In this document: positions 26,978 through 36,024 of the stretch, piece after piece
Numbering within the stretch: the stretch's first letter is position 1
Layout: each line of letters begins with the position of its first letter
Assembly (NCBI GenBank): GCA_038237895.1
Contig: JBBRYE010000001.1
Span: 1 to 64,000 of the forward strand
Origin: Pseudopedobacter sp038237895
GTDB lineage: Bacteria; Bacteroidota; Bacteroidia; Sphingobacteriales; Sphingobacteriaceae
DNA length: 64,000 nucleotides
Direction: 5' to 3'
Notes under the pieces: model-generated
Seen by the model: the letters and a program-made list of their open reading frames with translations, nothing else
Told to the model about the DNA's origin: nothing
The model's database searches: none
Translations under genes and position numbers: made by a program

Positions 26978-27981
26978 TAAAATTTAGTTGCCCTTTCAAA
27001 TTGTTCTTTATTCGCTTCCTGCAATTCTAAGTTTTTCTTAACCACTTGTGCAGGTTGTAATTTATCATAATGATTTGAGTTAATAACCGATTGACGAGAA
27101 ACTTTTCTCGGACCTTCAATTACCCAATCATTTGTTGCTTTTTTATCAAAACGGCAAGTATTACAGATAAATTCTTCTACTTCTCCAAACTCGTCTTTTC
27201 TGGCTGTTACCCTTAAAACTTCTTCGCCTTTATACCAAAGCGTTACTTTACCGCTACAAGTAGGGCAATCTCTATGTGCTTCCACTGGTTTTGTAAACCA
27301 AACTCTATTTTTAAATCTAAAAGTTTTATCGGTTAAAGCACCAACTGGGCAAACATCAATTACGTTTCCAGAGAAATCGTTGTCAATTGCTTGTTCTATA
27401 TAAGTAGAAATTTCGGCATGGTCTCCACGACCTAAAATTCCATGAACTCGTTTTTGGGTAATTTGATCGGCAACAAAAACACAACGGTAACATAAAATGC
27501 AACGCGTCATATGTAGTTGAACTTTATCGCCAATATCTATTTTTTCAAAAGTTCTACGGTCAAATTCATAACGTGTAGCTTCAGCACCATGCTCATAACC
27601 TAAATCCTGTAAATGACATTCCCCGGCTTGGTCACATATTGGGCAATCTAACGGGTGATTAATCAATAGCATTTCTACCACACCTTTTCTAGCTTCTACC
27701 ACTTCTGGCGACGTAATGTTTTGCACTTCCATCCCGTCCATTACATTGGTACGGCAGCTTGCTACTAATTTAGGCATTGGGCGTGGATCTTTTTCAGAAC
27801 CCTTGCTCACCTTAACCAAACAGGTACGGCACTTTCCTCCGCTACCTTCTAATTTTGAATAATAGCACATTGCTGGAGGCACAATGTCTCCACCAATCTG
27901 ACGAGCAGCATTCAAAATACTTGTTCCTGGCTCTACTTCCGTAGGAATTCCGTCTATTGTTACTTTAAATTTATCAGCCAA
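26977..27981 (-). CDS. nuoG: Short NADH-quinone oxidoreductase subunit G (iron-sulfur part only)
   Basis: The 334-residue protein holds only the electron-carrying N-terminal part of NuoG. It has a 2Fe-2S domain (CYYSKLEGSGGKCRTC, about 39-54), a His-type cluster motif (HPLDCPICDQAGECHL), a ferredoxin-like pair (CILCYRCVF with CPVGALTD) and CPTC/CNTC ligands. The large molybdopterin-oxidoreductase-like domain of the usual 700-900 residue NuoG is absent, with no downstream fragment: nuoH starts at its stop. Short NuoG is, to my knowledge, usual in Bacteroidota, so this is not read as a truncation by mutation. The start is TTG at 27981 (MADKFKVTIDG); no ATG precedes it in frame. Confidence 0.93.
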   Translation of the reverse strand: MADKFKVTIDGIPTEVEPGTSILNAARQIGGDIVPPAMCYYSKLEGSGGKCRTCLVKVSKGSEKDPRPMPKLVASCRTNVMDGMEVQNITSPEVVEARKGVVEMLLINHPLDCPICDQAGECHLQDLGYEHGAEATRYEFDRRTFEKIDIGDKVQLHMTRCILCYRCVFVADQITQKRVHGILGRGDHAEISTYIEQAIDNDFSGNVIDVCPVGALTDKTFRFKNRVWFTKPVEAHRDCPTCSGKVTLWYKGEEVLRVTARKDEFGEVEEFICNTCRFDKKATNDWVIEGPRKVSRQSVINSNHYDKLQPAQVVKKNLELQEANKEQFERATKF

Positions 27982-28012
27982 TTTTTGATTTTTTAACTGT
28001 TTGATTTTGTTA

Positions 28013-28124
28013 TTTATTTGGGCGTTTCCCTAAAAAGGGTCGGGCTTTACACTATATCTTTTTTGTCTTATTCTTCGACTACGCTCAGAATGACAAAAAA
28101 GGATGCCGTTTCAATCCCTAACGC
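28013..28124. repeat. Dispersed palindromic element, copy 1 (in the nuoF-nuoG gap)
   Basis: One end reads TTTATTTGGGCG (28013-28024), the other CAATCCCTAACGC (28112-28124), around a hairpin that carries a CTTCGACTACGCTCAG insert. The same ends in reverse orientation define copies at 37743-37832 and 44484-44569. The centre differs between copies while the ends are kept, as in palindromic mobile repeats. Confidence 0.7.
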
Positions 28125-28197
28125 AACCTTTCAAATTTATATTCTGGATAGCCCAAGTTTGTACGATTGACAATCTCGCATGGCAACCTATTTGTGT

Positions 28198-28252
28198 GAT
28201 GTCTCGTTACCTCGACATGACGTATTTTGTCAGGCTGAGCGTAGTCGAAGCC
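28198..28252. repeat. Second repeat in the nuoF-nuoG gap
   Basis: An imperfect inverted repeat ATGTCTCG...CGACATGACG (28201-28224), like the GTCATGTC/GACATGAC hairpin at 44448-44475, is followed by GTCAGGCTGAGCGTAGTCG (28231-28249), which ends 4 bases before the nuoF stop. Confidence 0.6.
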
Positions 28253-29614
28253 TTATTCCGCCGTTTCTAAAACAGGCAATGGATCAGCGTAATGTGCCAA
28301 ACCATAATTTTGTTTTTGACTCAATTCAGGATTGTTAACATACCATTCAAACTCATCTCTAAAATGGCGAATTGCACTTGCCACTGGCCATGCTGCTGCA
28401 TCTCCTAATGGGCAAATTGTATTTCCTTCAATCTTTTTTGCAACATCAACTAATAAATCCATATCGCTCATTTTTCCTTTTCCATTTACTAAACGATGCA
28501 AAACTTTTTCCATCCATCCGGTTCCTTCACGGCAAGGAGAACATTGCCCACAAGATTCATGTGAGTAAAAACGAGCAAAATTCCAAGTATTTCTTACGAT
28601 AGATTGATCTTCATCTAAAACAACAAATCCTCCTGAACCTAGCATAGTACCAGAAACAAAACCACCTTCAGATAAAGATTCGTAAGACATTAAGCGTTTT
28701 TCACCATTAACTAAATTCAATATCAGATTTGCGGGTAAAATTGGCACCGATGAGCCTCCTGCTACAACTGCCTTTAATCGTTTTCCGTTTGCAATCCCAC
28801 CACAATATTCATCAGAATAGATAAAATCTTCTACCGTTAAACCTAATTCAATTTCATAAATTCCAGGCTTATTTATGTTGCCTGAAGCAGAAATTAATTT
28901 AGTACCTGTAGAACGGCCAATTCCAATTTTCGCATATTCATCGCCACCCATATTCACAATAGGAACAACCGCAGCAATAGATTCTACATTGTTTACTACC
29001 GTTGGGCAACCGTATAAACCAGCAATTGCCGGGAATGGAGGTTTAATTCTAGGATTTCCTCTTTTACCTTCTAAGGATTCCAGTAAAGCGGTTTCCTCTC
29101 CACAAATATATGCTCCGCCACCAGGCTGCACATATAATTCTAAATCATAACCACTTCCCAGTATGTTTTTACCTAAAAATCCAGCTTCTTTAGCTTCTGC
29201 AATTGCTTTTTCTAAAATGCGGATTTGAGGCATCATTTCTCCTCTAACATAAATGTAACTGGTATTTGCACCTAATGCAAAGCTAGAAACAATCATTCCC
29301 TCAATTAAAGCATGAGGAATTTTAGTCATTAAATGTCTATCCTTAAAGGTTCCTGGCTCAGATTCATCGGCATTGCAAACTAAATAGCGAGGAACACCTT
29401 CTGGCTTAGCCAAAAAGCTCCACTTCATCCCGGTAGGAAAACCAGCGCCACCTCTTCCACGTAAACCAGATTTTTTTACTTCCTCAACCAAATCATCACT
29501 CGACATGGTTTTAATCGCTTTTTCTAAGGCTTTATAACCACCTTTTTCACGATAAACCTTAAAAGTGTTTATTCCCGGTACGTTAATGTGTTCTAATAGT
29601 AATTTGCGACCCAT
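28253..29614 (-). CDS. nuoF: NADH-quinone oxidoreductase subunit F
   Basis: The 453-residue protein is the NADH- and FMN-binding subunit. It has the flavin/NADH glycine-rich loop GRGGAGFPTGMKWSF (about 53-67), the FMN region VCNADESEPGTFKDRHL and the N3 cluster motif ESCGQCSPCREGTGW (about 352-366) near the C-terminus. It receives hydride from NADH and passes electrons to NuoE/NuoG. The gaps on both sides (170 and 271 bases) are unusually long for this operon and hold repeats. Confidence 0.98.
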   Translation of the reverse strand: MGRKLLLEHINVPGINTFKVYREKGGYKALEKAIKTMSSDDLVEEVKKSGLRGRGGAGFPTGMKWSFLAKPEGVPRYLVCNADESEPGTFKDRHLMTKIPHALIEGMIVSSFALGANTSYIYVRGEMMPQIRILEKAIAEAKEAGFLGKNILGSGYDLELYVQPGGGAYICGEETALLESLEGKRGNPRIKPPFPAIAGLYGCPTVVNNVESIAAVVPIVNMGGDEYAKIGIGRSTGTKLISASGNINKPGIYEIELGLTVEDFIYSDEYCGGIANGKRLKAVVAGGSSVPILPANLILNLVNGEKRLMSYESLSEGGFVSGTMLGSGGFVVLDEDQSIVRNTWNFARFYSHESCGQCSPCREGTGWMEKVLHRLVNGKGKMSDMDLLVDVAKKIEGNTICPLGDAAAWPVASAIRHFRDEFEWYVNNPELSQKQNYGLAHYADPLPVLETAE

Positions 29615-29631
29615 GTTTTTTTAGATTTGAG

Positions 29632-29784
29632 ATTTTAGTATCAAGATTTTGAACATCTTACTCTGATACATTAAATCTGTTGTCTTCTATTATTTTTATA
29701 AAATTGATAAAATTTTAATAGTTAATAAGTATATCTCGATTCTTGTGTCTTGATACTAGATACTTATTACTCGATACTAAAATC
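29632..29784. repeat. Repeat-bounded spacer in the nuoE-nuoF gap
   Basis: GATTTTAGTATC near 29632 and its exact complement GATACTAAAATC near 29773 bracket about 130 bases. Inside, TTGATACTAGATACTTATTAC repeats the GATACT unit. The arrangement suggests a small inserted element or a long stem-loop; no coding sense was found. Confidence 0.6.
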
Positions 29785-30303
29785 TTACTTACTTTTCAAA
29801 TCTTCAATCAATTGATCTACTGATTCTGTTGTTAAATTTTCATAGAAAGTATATTCTGGTCCTATTTGTAAAACTGGTGCAAAACCACATGCAGCTAAAC
29901 ATTCTACACCGCGGTAGCTAAATAAACCATCCGCAGTAACCTGACCTTCTTTTACTCCTAATTTCTCGCCAATATAATTAATGATTTTTTCTGCACCCAC
30001 TAAACAACACGGGCCAGTGCGGCAAACTTCTAAAACAAATTTTCCTTGAGGCCTTAAGAAAAACATGGAATAAAAGGTAGTTACTTCATAAACTTCTATT
30101 GGTTCAATATCTAAGAAATTAGCCACCTTATCCATTGCCTCTGGACTAACCCAACCAAATTCTGCTTGTACATCATGTAAAATTGGCAGCAAAGCAGATT
30201 TCTGTTTTCCTTCTGGAAAACGGCTTACTACCTCGCCCATTTTATTTAGTAAATCGGCAGAAAAATTGACATCTTGTTTTTCTATTTCTGTTACGCTAAG
30301 CAT
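29785..30303 (-). CDS. nuoE: NADH-quinone oxidoreductase subunit E
   Basis: The 172-residue thioredoxin-fold subunit carries 2Fe-2S cluster N1a with ligands in CRTGPCCLVG and CLAACGFAP. SALLPILHDVQAEFGWVSPEAM is the typical helical N-terminal part. It overlaps the nuoD stop by 8 bases, so the two are coupled. Confidence 0.97.
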   Translation of the reverse strand: MLSVTEIEKQDVNFSADLLNKMGEVVSRFPEGKQKSALLPILHDVQAEFGWVSPEAMDKVANFLDIEPIEVYEVTTFYSMFFLRPQGKFVLEVCRTGPCCLVGAEKIINYIGEKLGVKEGQVTADGLFSYRGVECLAACGFAPVLQIGPEYTFYENLTTESVDQLIEDLKSK

Positions 30304-31531
30304 CTAATTCTCCTGCTATAATGTTCAAACTAGACATATTAATAATGGCATCAGATAATAACATTCCACCACTCATTGGTGCGTACATCTGATAATTTAT
30401 AAAACTTGGTCTGCGGAAATGTAGACGATATGGCGTTCTGCCTCCATCGTTAATTAAGTAAAAACCCAACTCACCATTTCCACCTTCAACCGCATGATAT
30501 ACTTCTGTTTTTGGGGTATCAACTTCACCCATCACAATTTTAAAGTGATAGATTAAGGCTTCCATATTGTTATAAACTTTCTCTTTTGGAGGTAAATAGA
30601 ATTCAGGAACATCGGCATGAAAAATACCTTTTGGTTCTTTCTTCAATTTCTCCATGGCTTGCTCTATAATCCTTAAGCTTTGCCACATTTCTTCATTTCT
30701 TAGAATAAAACGATCGTAAACATCTCCAGTTGTACCTACAGGGATTTCAAAATCGAAATCCTGATAAGAAGAATAAGGTTCGTTTACCCGTACATCATAA
30801 TCAACACCTGTAGCCCTTAAAATTGGCCCGCTCCAACTGTAATTTAAAGCTGTTTCTGGATCAACGGCGCCAACTCCAGATGTACGTTCTATAAAAATTC
30901 TATTTCTATTAAATAAAGTTTCAAACTCTTTTAAAACTGGGGGAAATTTTGCTAAAAACTTTTCAATTTTGGCAAAAGCGATATCATTAAAATCACGCTC
31001 AAAACCACCAATTCTACCAATATTGGTAGTTAATCGGGCTCCGCAAATTTCCTCAAATATTTCATAAATGTGCTCTCGTTCTTCCATTAAATAAAGGAAG
31101 CCTGTAAAAGCACCGGTATCTACACCTAAAATTCCGTTACAAATTAAATGATCGGTGATACGGCTTAATTCCATCACAATCACCCTCAAATAATCTACAC
31201 GCTTAGGCATTTCAATACCTAATAGTTTTTCTACTGTCATGTGCCAACCCATGTTATTGATTGGAGATGAGCAGTAGTTCATTCTATCTGTAAGTGTAGT
31301 AATTTGATAAAATGGACGATGTTCTGCTATTTTTTCAAAAGCCCTATGTATATATCCGATGGTAGAAACGCCGCTAACAATACGCTCACCATCCATTTGC
31401 AAAACATTTTGAAATACTCCATGTGTTGCTGGGTGAGTTGGCCCTAAGTTTAGTGTTGTTAAATCTCCTTGCGGATCATTATCATAATAAACCGGACGAT
31501 TTGGGGTAGTTTCTGTTATAAAATTGCTCAT
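30296..31531 (-). CDS. nuoD: NADH-quinone oxidoreductase subunit D
   Basis: The 411-residue 49-kDa-type subunit forms the quinone site with NuoB. It shows LNLGPTHPATHGVFQNVLQMDGE near the start, IGYIHRAFEK and the C-terminal MSSLNIIAGELDA. It is a separate gene here, not fused to nuoC as in enterobacteria. It lies 9 bases after nuoC. Confidence 0.98.
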   Translation of the reverse strand: MSNFITETTPNRPVYYDNDPQGDLTTLNLGPTHPATHGVFQNVLQMDGERIVSGVSTIGYIHRAFEKIAEHRPFYQITTLTDRMNYCSSPINNMGWHMTVEKLLGIEMPKRVDYLRVIVMELSRITDHLICNGILGVDTGAFTGFLYLMEEREHIYEIFEEICGARLTTNIGRIGGFERDFNDIAFAKIEKFLAKFPPVLKEFETLFNRNRIFIERTSGVGAVDPETALNYSWSGPILRATGVDYDVRVNEPYSSYQDFDFEIPVGTTGDVYDRFILRNEEMWQSLRIIEQAMEKLKKEPKGIFHADVPEFYLPPKEKVYNNMEALIYHFKIVMGEVDTPKTEVYHAVEGGNGELGFYLINDGGRTPYRLHFRRPSFINYQMYAPMSGGMLLSDAIINMSSLNIIAGELDA

Positions 31532-31540
31532 TAAATTGTC

Positions 31541-32044
31541 TTAACGTCCAAAGAAATAATCTTTTTTATCTATTCTATTTGGATCCTCCAATTGATATTC
31601 TCTTCTCATTGGGAAAACAGTCATATCGTCTACATTTAATATCCTTACTAAATTTGGATGACCGGTGAAGTTAATCCCAAAAAAATCAAATGTTTCACGC
31701 TCCATCCAATTTGCACCTTCCCAAAGTGTTGTTGCAGTAGGAATATTTGGATTAGCAGTAGTTATAAAAACTTTAATTCTCACCCTTACATTATTTGTTA
31801 AACTATGTAAATGGTAAATTACACCCAAAGCTTCATTTTTTTCCGGATAATGAACAGCAGTAATATCAGTTAAATAATTAAACTTCAATTGATCATCTGT
31901 TTTTAAAAACGTCAAAACATCTGAAATTACCGTTACGGAGGTTTCAAAGGTTAATAAACCATAAGGCTCTGAAATGGCTGAGATCTGATCGCCAAATTTA
32001 GCACTTAATTTGTCTGTAATTTCTTGATTAGCTATTTTTCCCAT
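31541..32044 (-). CDS. nuoC: NADH-quinone oxidoreductase subunit C
   Basis: The 167-residue 30-kDa-type subunit has the signature ANWMERETFDFFGINFTGHPNLVRIL (cut here to its core ERETFDFFGI, about 117-126) and ends RIDKKDYFFGR. It scaffolds the quinone-proximal part of the peripheral arm. Its ATG overlaps the nuoB stop by one base. Confidence 0.96.
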   Translation of the reverse strand: MGKIANQEITDKLSAKFGDQISAISEPYGLLTFETSVTVISDVLTFLKTDDQLKFNYLTDITAVHYPEKNEALGVIYHLHSLTNNVRVRIKVFITTANPNIPTATTLWEGANWMERETFDFFGINFTGHPNLVRILNVDDMTVFPMRREYQLEDPNRIDKKDYFFGR

Positions 32045-32586
32045 TACTGGATTCCGTATTTTGCTAATAATGCTGTATATTCTTCAGAATCTCTTCTTCT
32101 TAAAGATTCGCTCCTTACTAAATCTTGTATTTTATTAAAACCATTAATTATGGCTTCTGGGCGTGGAGGACAACCCGGTACATAAACATCTACAGGAATA
32201 ATTTCATCTATACCTTGTAAAACCGAATAAGTATCAAAAATACCTCCGCTACTTGCACAAGCACCAACAGCAATTACCCAACGTGGTTCTGCCATTTGGA
32301 TATAAACTTGTTTTAAAACTGGCGCCATTTTTTTAGCGATCGTTCCCATCACCATTAATAAATCAGCCTGACGCGGAGAAAATGATGGACGTTCTGAACC
32401 AAAACGAGAAAAATCGTAATGGGAACCCATGGTAGCCATAAATTCTATACCGCAGCATGAGGTGGCAAAAGGTAGCGGCCATAAGGAATTTGCCCTTGCC
32501 ATCCCGATCACTTTTTCTAATGAAGTGGCAAAAAAACCTGATCCTTCTACACCGGCCGGAGCCTCAACTAAATTAATATCACTCAT
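32044..32586 (-). CDS. nuoB: NADH-quinone oxidoreductase subunit B
   Basis: The 180-residue PSST-type subunit carries the terminal cluster N2, with ligands in SCCGIEFMA (adjacent Cys pair), GACASSGG and GCPPRPEA. It hands electrons to quinone. A 118-base gap with no clear signal separates it from nuoA. Confidence 0.97.
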   Translation of the reverse strand: MSDINLVEAPAGVEGSGFFATSLEKVIGMARANSLWPLPFATSCCGIEFMATMGSHYDFSRFGSERPSFSPRQADLLMVMGTIAKKMAPVLKQVYIQMAEPRWVIAVGACASSGGIFDTYSVLQGIDEIIPVDVYVPGCPPRPEAIINGFNKIQDLVRSESLRRRDSEEYTALLAKYGIQ

Positions 32587-32704
32587 AAATATTGTCTCCT
32601 TTAAGTATTAACTTAAAAGGCATTTTGATGTTTTGATAATGCCTCAAATTTATTAAGATTTAAATTGCTTTGAGGAAATGCTTCTTATTTAAAACGATTC
32701 TATT

Positions 32705-33079
32705 TTAATCCCATTCTAAGGCTTTTTTCTTTAATACGTAAATAAAGCCTAAAAGTAAAGTTCCCATGAAGATGAACATTTCTATTAATCCGTTTAAACC
32801 GAATTCACGGAAATTTACTGCCCAAGGATACATAAATATTACTTCTACATCGAAAAGAACAAATAAAATAGCTACTAAAAAATATTTGATAGAAAACGGC
32901 TGACGAGCATTCCCAATCACCTCAATACCTGATTCGAAAGCGGTTAATTTTACATCCGTAGTTTTACGTTTAGGCCCAATCATGTGGGTTAAAACCATTG
33001 TAAAGGTTACAAAGCCTAAAGCCACAACCAGTTGTAAAATAATAGGTAAGTAATTTATGGGAGTGGTAACTGTTTCCAT
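32705..33079 (-). CDS. nuoA: NADH-quinone oxidoreductase subunit A
   Basis: The 124-residue, three-helix subunit is first in the operon. It has KLTAFESGIEVIGNARQPFSIKYF in the conserved loop (core FESGIE, about 48-53) and FDVEVIFMYPWAV in the second helix. It helps form the quinone channel. A promoter with a perfect -7 box lies close upstream. Confidence 0.96.
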   Translation of the reverse strand: METVTTPINYLPIILQLVVALGFVTFTMVLTHMIGPKRKTTDVKLTAFESGIEVIGNARQPFSIKYFLVAILFVLFDVEVIFMYPWAVNFREFGLNGLIEMFIFMGTLLLGFIYVLKKKALEWD

Positions 33080-33096
33080 GCTTTTAATTAAGGTTG

Positions 33097-33130
33097 CAAA
33101 TATAGTGTATACTGTACAATAAGAGAAATT
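33097..33130 (-). promoter_or_regulatory. Putative nuo operon promoter
   Basis: On the minus strand TATATTTG (complement of 33097-33104) matches the Bacteroidota -7 box TAnnTTTG exactly. The -33 box is weak (TTTC about 20 bases upstream). It lies 18 bases ahead of the nuoA ATG, so the leader would be only about 10-14 bases. Confidence 0.55.
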
Positions 33131-33306
33131 TAAAGAAATAGTTTTGGTTAAAAAACTACTTTATTCAAAACATTTAAATATTAAAATAAGCTTATAATAA
33201 TTGAGCTTTAATAGATTATTTAATATGTTCGAAATTTAATCAGAAAGTTTTTAAATCTTTAAGATAAAATTTCATTTTTAAGTTTATTTTTAAAAAAATA
33301 CTATAT

Positions 33307-34173
33307 ATGCGCCATTATTGCATTCTTTTCGTTTTTAGTTTTATTGGTTTAAACTCCGCCAAAGCCCAAACAAATAAAAATTTAACAAATAGTATTAATC
33401 AATCCTATGAAAAGCCCAAACAATTTGGTTTTATAACACATGTTCCGCAAGATTTATGGTTAATTGCAAAAAGCCCCACTCAAAAAATAAATTGGAAAGG
33501 TTTAGGAATAACTGCTGCAACAACTGCTATTTTATTATGGAATGATCAAAAATTAGATGATGCTGCGAGAAGATTTGGAATGTTTATAAACTTATCTCCA
33601 GAAACTAAATATAATGTGCCAGTTAGCATTGGTGGTAGTAGAATAATTAAGATCCCAACAAATTTAAATACAGGACTTTACCAATTGGGTGAAGGTGGAA
33701 CAAGCATGTATATAGCTGCAGGATTGTTTATTTATGGAAAGATTAAACACGATTACCGATCCTTACAAACTGCAAGTGATTTGACAGAAACATTTTTTTC
33801 TATGGGTATATCTGACCAAATATTGAAGCGTATAAGTGGCAGACAAACACCTAGCAGGGCCACTATTGAAGGAGGACGATGGAGCGCTTTTCCTTCATTT
33901 AGTAATTTTAAAAATGAAATAGATAATTACGATAGTTTCCCCTCAGGCCATTTAAGCACTATGATGGCTACAGTAACCGTATTATCTCAAAACTATCCAG
34001 AAAAAAAATGGATAAAACCAATTGGCTACTCATTAATTGGATTAACTGGTTTTGCTATGATGAATAATAAAGTGCATTGGGCAGGCGACTATCTATTAGC
34101 TATTGCTTTGGGATATGTTACTGGGAAAATAACTACAAACAGACACTTAAAACACTTAATAAGTTTTATTTAA
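33307..34173 (+). CDS. PAP2-family phosphatase, secreted or membrane-bound
   Basis: The 288-residue protein has a signal peptide (1-20, ending AKAQ) and a C-terminal PAP2 domain. The three phosphatase motifs are KRISGRQTPSR, FPSGHLSTM and NKVHWAGDYLLA, which supply the Arg, Ser-Gly-His and His of the active site. Related proteins dephosphorylate lipid phosphates such as undecaprenyl pyrophosphate or lipid A; the substrate here is unknown. It is transcribed away from the nuo operon and converges with the aminotransferase gene, only 8 bases away, with no clear terminator between them. Confidence 0.9.
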   Translation: MRHYCILFVFSFIGLNSAKAQTNKNLTNSINQSYEKPKQFGFITHVPQDLWLIAKSPTQKINWKGLGITAATTAILLWNDQKLDDAARRFGMFINLSPETKYNVPVSIGGSRIIKIPTNLNTGLYQLGEGGTSMYIAAGLFIYGKIKHDYRSLQTASDLTETFFSMGISDQILKRISGRQTPSRATIEGGRWSAFPSFSNFKNEIDNYDSFPSGHLSTMMATVTVLSQNYPEKKWIKPIGYSLIGLTGFAMMNNKVHWAGDYLLAIALGYVTGKITTNRHLKHLISFI

Positions 34174-34181
34174 AATATACT

Positions 34182-35438
34182 TTAACTTAGGTTAGCTAAA
34201 ACTTTTTTAAGATGTGGGATTTTGCTTTCAATTTCTTCAGCTGAACACGCACCAACAGAAGCTCTATACCAACACATATCTTCTGTTCCGAAAGCAGAAA
34301 ACGGCACTAATGCTAAATTAGCTTCTTTTATGATATAAAAATTCAATTTTGCAGGAGTGTCTAAAAGTTTGCCTTGAGGAGTAGTTTTACCTACATAATC
34401 TAATTTAATGGTTAGGTAAATTGCTCCCATCGGTTCGATTGCATCAACGGCAAAACCTTCATTTTTTAATTCTAAAATACAGTTATAAAGTGTGTCCAAA
34501 CTGTTTTTAACTTCTTTTTTAAAATCTATTAAAAAAGTATTTACAGCTTTTGTGTTTTGCAAAAATTTAGCAGTAGCCACTTGTTCGGGTTTTGGTGCCC
34601 AAGCGCCCATGTGCCCAACGATTGCTTTCATCTTGCTAATTACATTTGAAGGACCAAATCCCCAACCTACACGTACACCTGTTGCTGCAAAGCATTTTGA
34701 ACTCCCATCGATAAAAATTGTATAATCTCTTATTTCTGGTACTAGCGTAACTGGGTCGATATGTTTATGATCTCCAAAAGTTAATTGAGAATAAATTTGA
34801 TCATATAATATATATAATGGTTTTTCATCCGCTTTGCGAGATTGATTTTCTGCTAATACCATTTCGCATATTTCTTTTAATCCTTCAGCAGAAAACATGG
34901 TTCCTGTTGGATTAAGCGGAGAACACAAAGCCAACAATGTTGCGCCTTTTACAAATGGTTTTAAATCTGCAGCTGTAGGCATGAAATTGTTTTCTGGTAA
35001 AGTTGGAACTGCAACTCCATGAGCGCCAAGAAGATGGACATAATGGTTATTATTCCATGATGGGGCTGGATAAACAACTTTATCGCCAGCATCTATCAAT
35101 GCTAAATAAGTGGCATAAATTAAAGGCCTGGAACCACCAGAAATTAAGATTTCTGTTTTTTCATCATAAGTTAAGCTTTGTCTATCACTTATAAATTGTG
35201 CAACGCTTTGTCTTAATGCTAAAACACCATCGCCAGTAGGATAATTTGTTTGGTGATCTTCATAAGCTTGAATAATATAATCTTGCAGTTCTTGTGGGAT
35301 TGGGAAAAGTTTAGGGTCAAAATCGCCGATGGTTAAATTGGCAATTGCTATCCCTTTTGCTTTCATTTCATTTACCTCGCCCGCAATTTTTATAATTTCT
35401 GAACCAACTAATGTTTGTGCTATTGAAGATACTTTCAT
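34182..35438 (-). CDS. Class I/II PLP-dependent aminotransferase
   Basis: The 418-residue protein is a fold-type I aminotransferase of the aspartate aminotransferase group. It shows NYPTGDGVLALRQSVA, LCSPLNPTGTMFS, YDQIYSQLTF and DGSSKCFAATGVRVGWGFGP, where Lys248 should bind PLP and the following Arg the substrate. It probably moves amino groups between glutamate and an amino or keto acid; the exact substrate is unclear. It follows hemJ after 44 bases and may be cotranscribed with the haem genes. Confidence 0.9.
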   Translation of the reverse strand: MKVSSIAQTLVGSEIIKIAGEVNEMKAKGIAIANLTIGDFDPKLFPIPQELQDYIIQAYEDHQTNYPTGDGVLALRQSVAQFISDRQSLTYDEKTEILISGGSRPLIYATYLALIDAGDKVVYPAPSWNNNHYVHLLGAHGVAVPTLPENNFMPTAADLKPFVKGATLLALCSPLNPTGTMFSAEGLKEICEMVLAENQSRKADEKPLYILYDQIYSQLTFGDHKHIDPVTLVPEIRDYTIFIDGSSKCFAATGVRVGWGFGPSNVISKMKAIVGHMGAWAPKPEQVATAKFLQNTKAVNTFLIDFKKEVKNSLDTLYNCILELKNEGFAVDAIEPMGAIYLTIKLDYVGKTTPQGKLLDTPAKLNFYIIKEANLALVPFSAFGTEDMCWYRASVGACSAEEIESKIPHLKKVLANLS

Positions 35439-35482
35439 AATAATTCTAAAATAAAAATTTTTAAGTGATTTAAGGATGAAAA

Positions 35483-36022
35483 CTAGTTTTGGTTTTTAAG
35501 TCTCGATTTTTTATAAATTTTTACAGCACTCATAATTACTAAGGCAAAAACAATTAAACCTACTAAACCATAAATCCAATCGATAGCGCTTTTTAAAATT
35601 ACCGTAAACACAATAGCTACTAAAAATATGGTTGCCAACTCGTTCCATAAACGGAGTTGAGTGCTTGTCATCCAAAATTTACCCCTTTTTAGTTGCCCTA
35701 TAATGTTACCACAAATGATGTGATAAATTAATAATCCGGCTACGAAACTTAATTTTACCCACATCCAATCGGTTTCTAATAATAATGGATTTAGGTAAAG
35801 CATGATTAAACCAGCACTAACCGCAAGTAGCATTGCTGGTGTAGTAATGATATTCCAAAGCTTAGATTCCATCACCTGAAATTGATTTTGAAGGATGCTT
35901 TTTTCTGGGTCAGACTTTTCGTTAGCCTCGGTATGGTAGATAAATAAACGTACAATATAAAATAGCCCAGCCATCCAGCTGACAACAAAAATAATATGAA
36001 TGGCGAGTACGTATTGGTACAT
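35483..36022 (-). CDS. hemJ: HemJ-type protoporphyrinogen IX oxidase
   Basis: The 179-residue protein has four or five membrane helices and the HemJ (formerly UPF0093/CopD-like) features: an early conserved His (YVLAIHIIFVVSWMAGLFYIVRL, His9) and LWNEL after RGKFWMTSTQLR. HemJ oxidises protoporphyrinogen IX to protoporphyrin IX, the penultimate haem step. Its place next to hemE and in a cluster with hemB, hemL and hemCD supports this over other CopD-like roles. Confidence 0.82.
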   Translation of the reverse strand: MYQYVLAIHIIFVVSWMAGLFYIVRLFIYHTEANEKSDPEKSILQNQFQVMESKLWNIITTPAMLLAVSAGLIMLYLNPLLLETDWMWVKLSFVAGLLIYHIICGNIIGQLKRGKFWMTSTQLRLWNELATIFLVAIVFTVILKSAIDWIYGLVGLIVFALVIMSAVKIYKKSRLKNQN

Positions 36023-36024
36023 TT

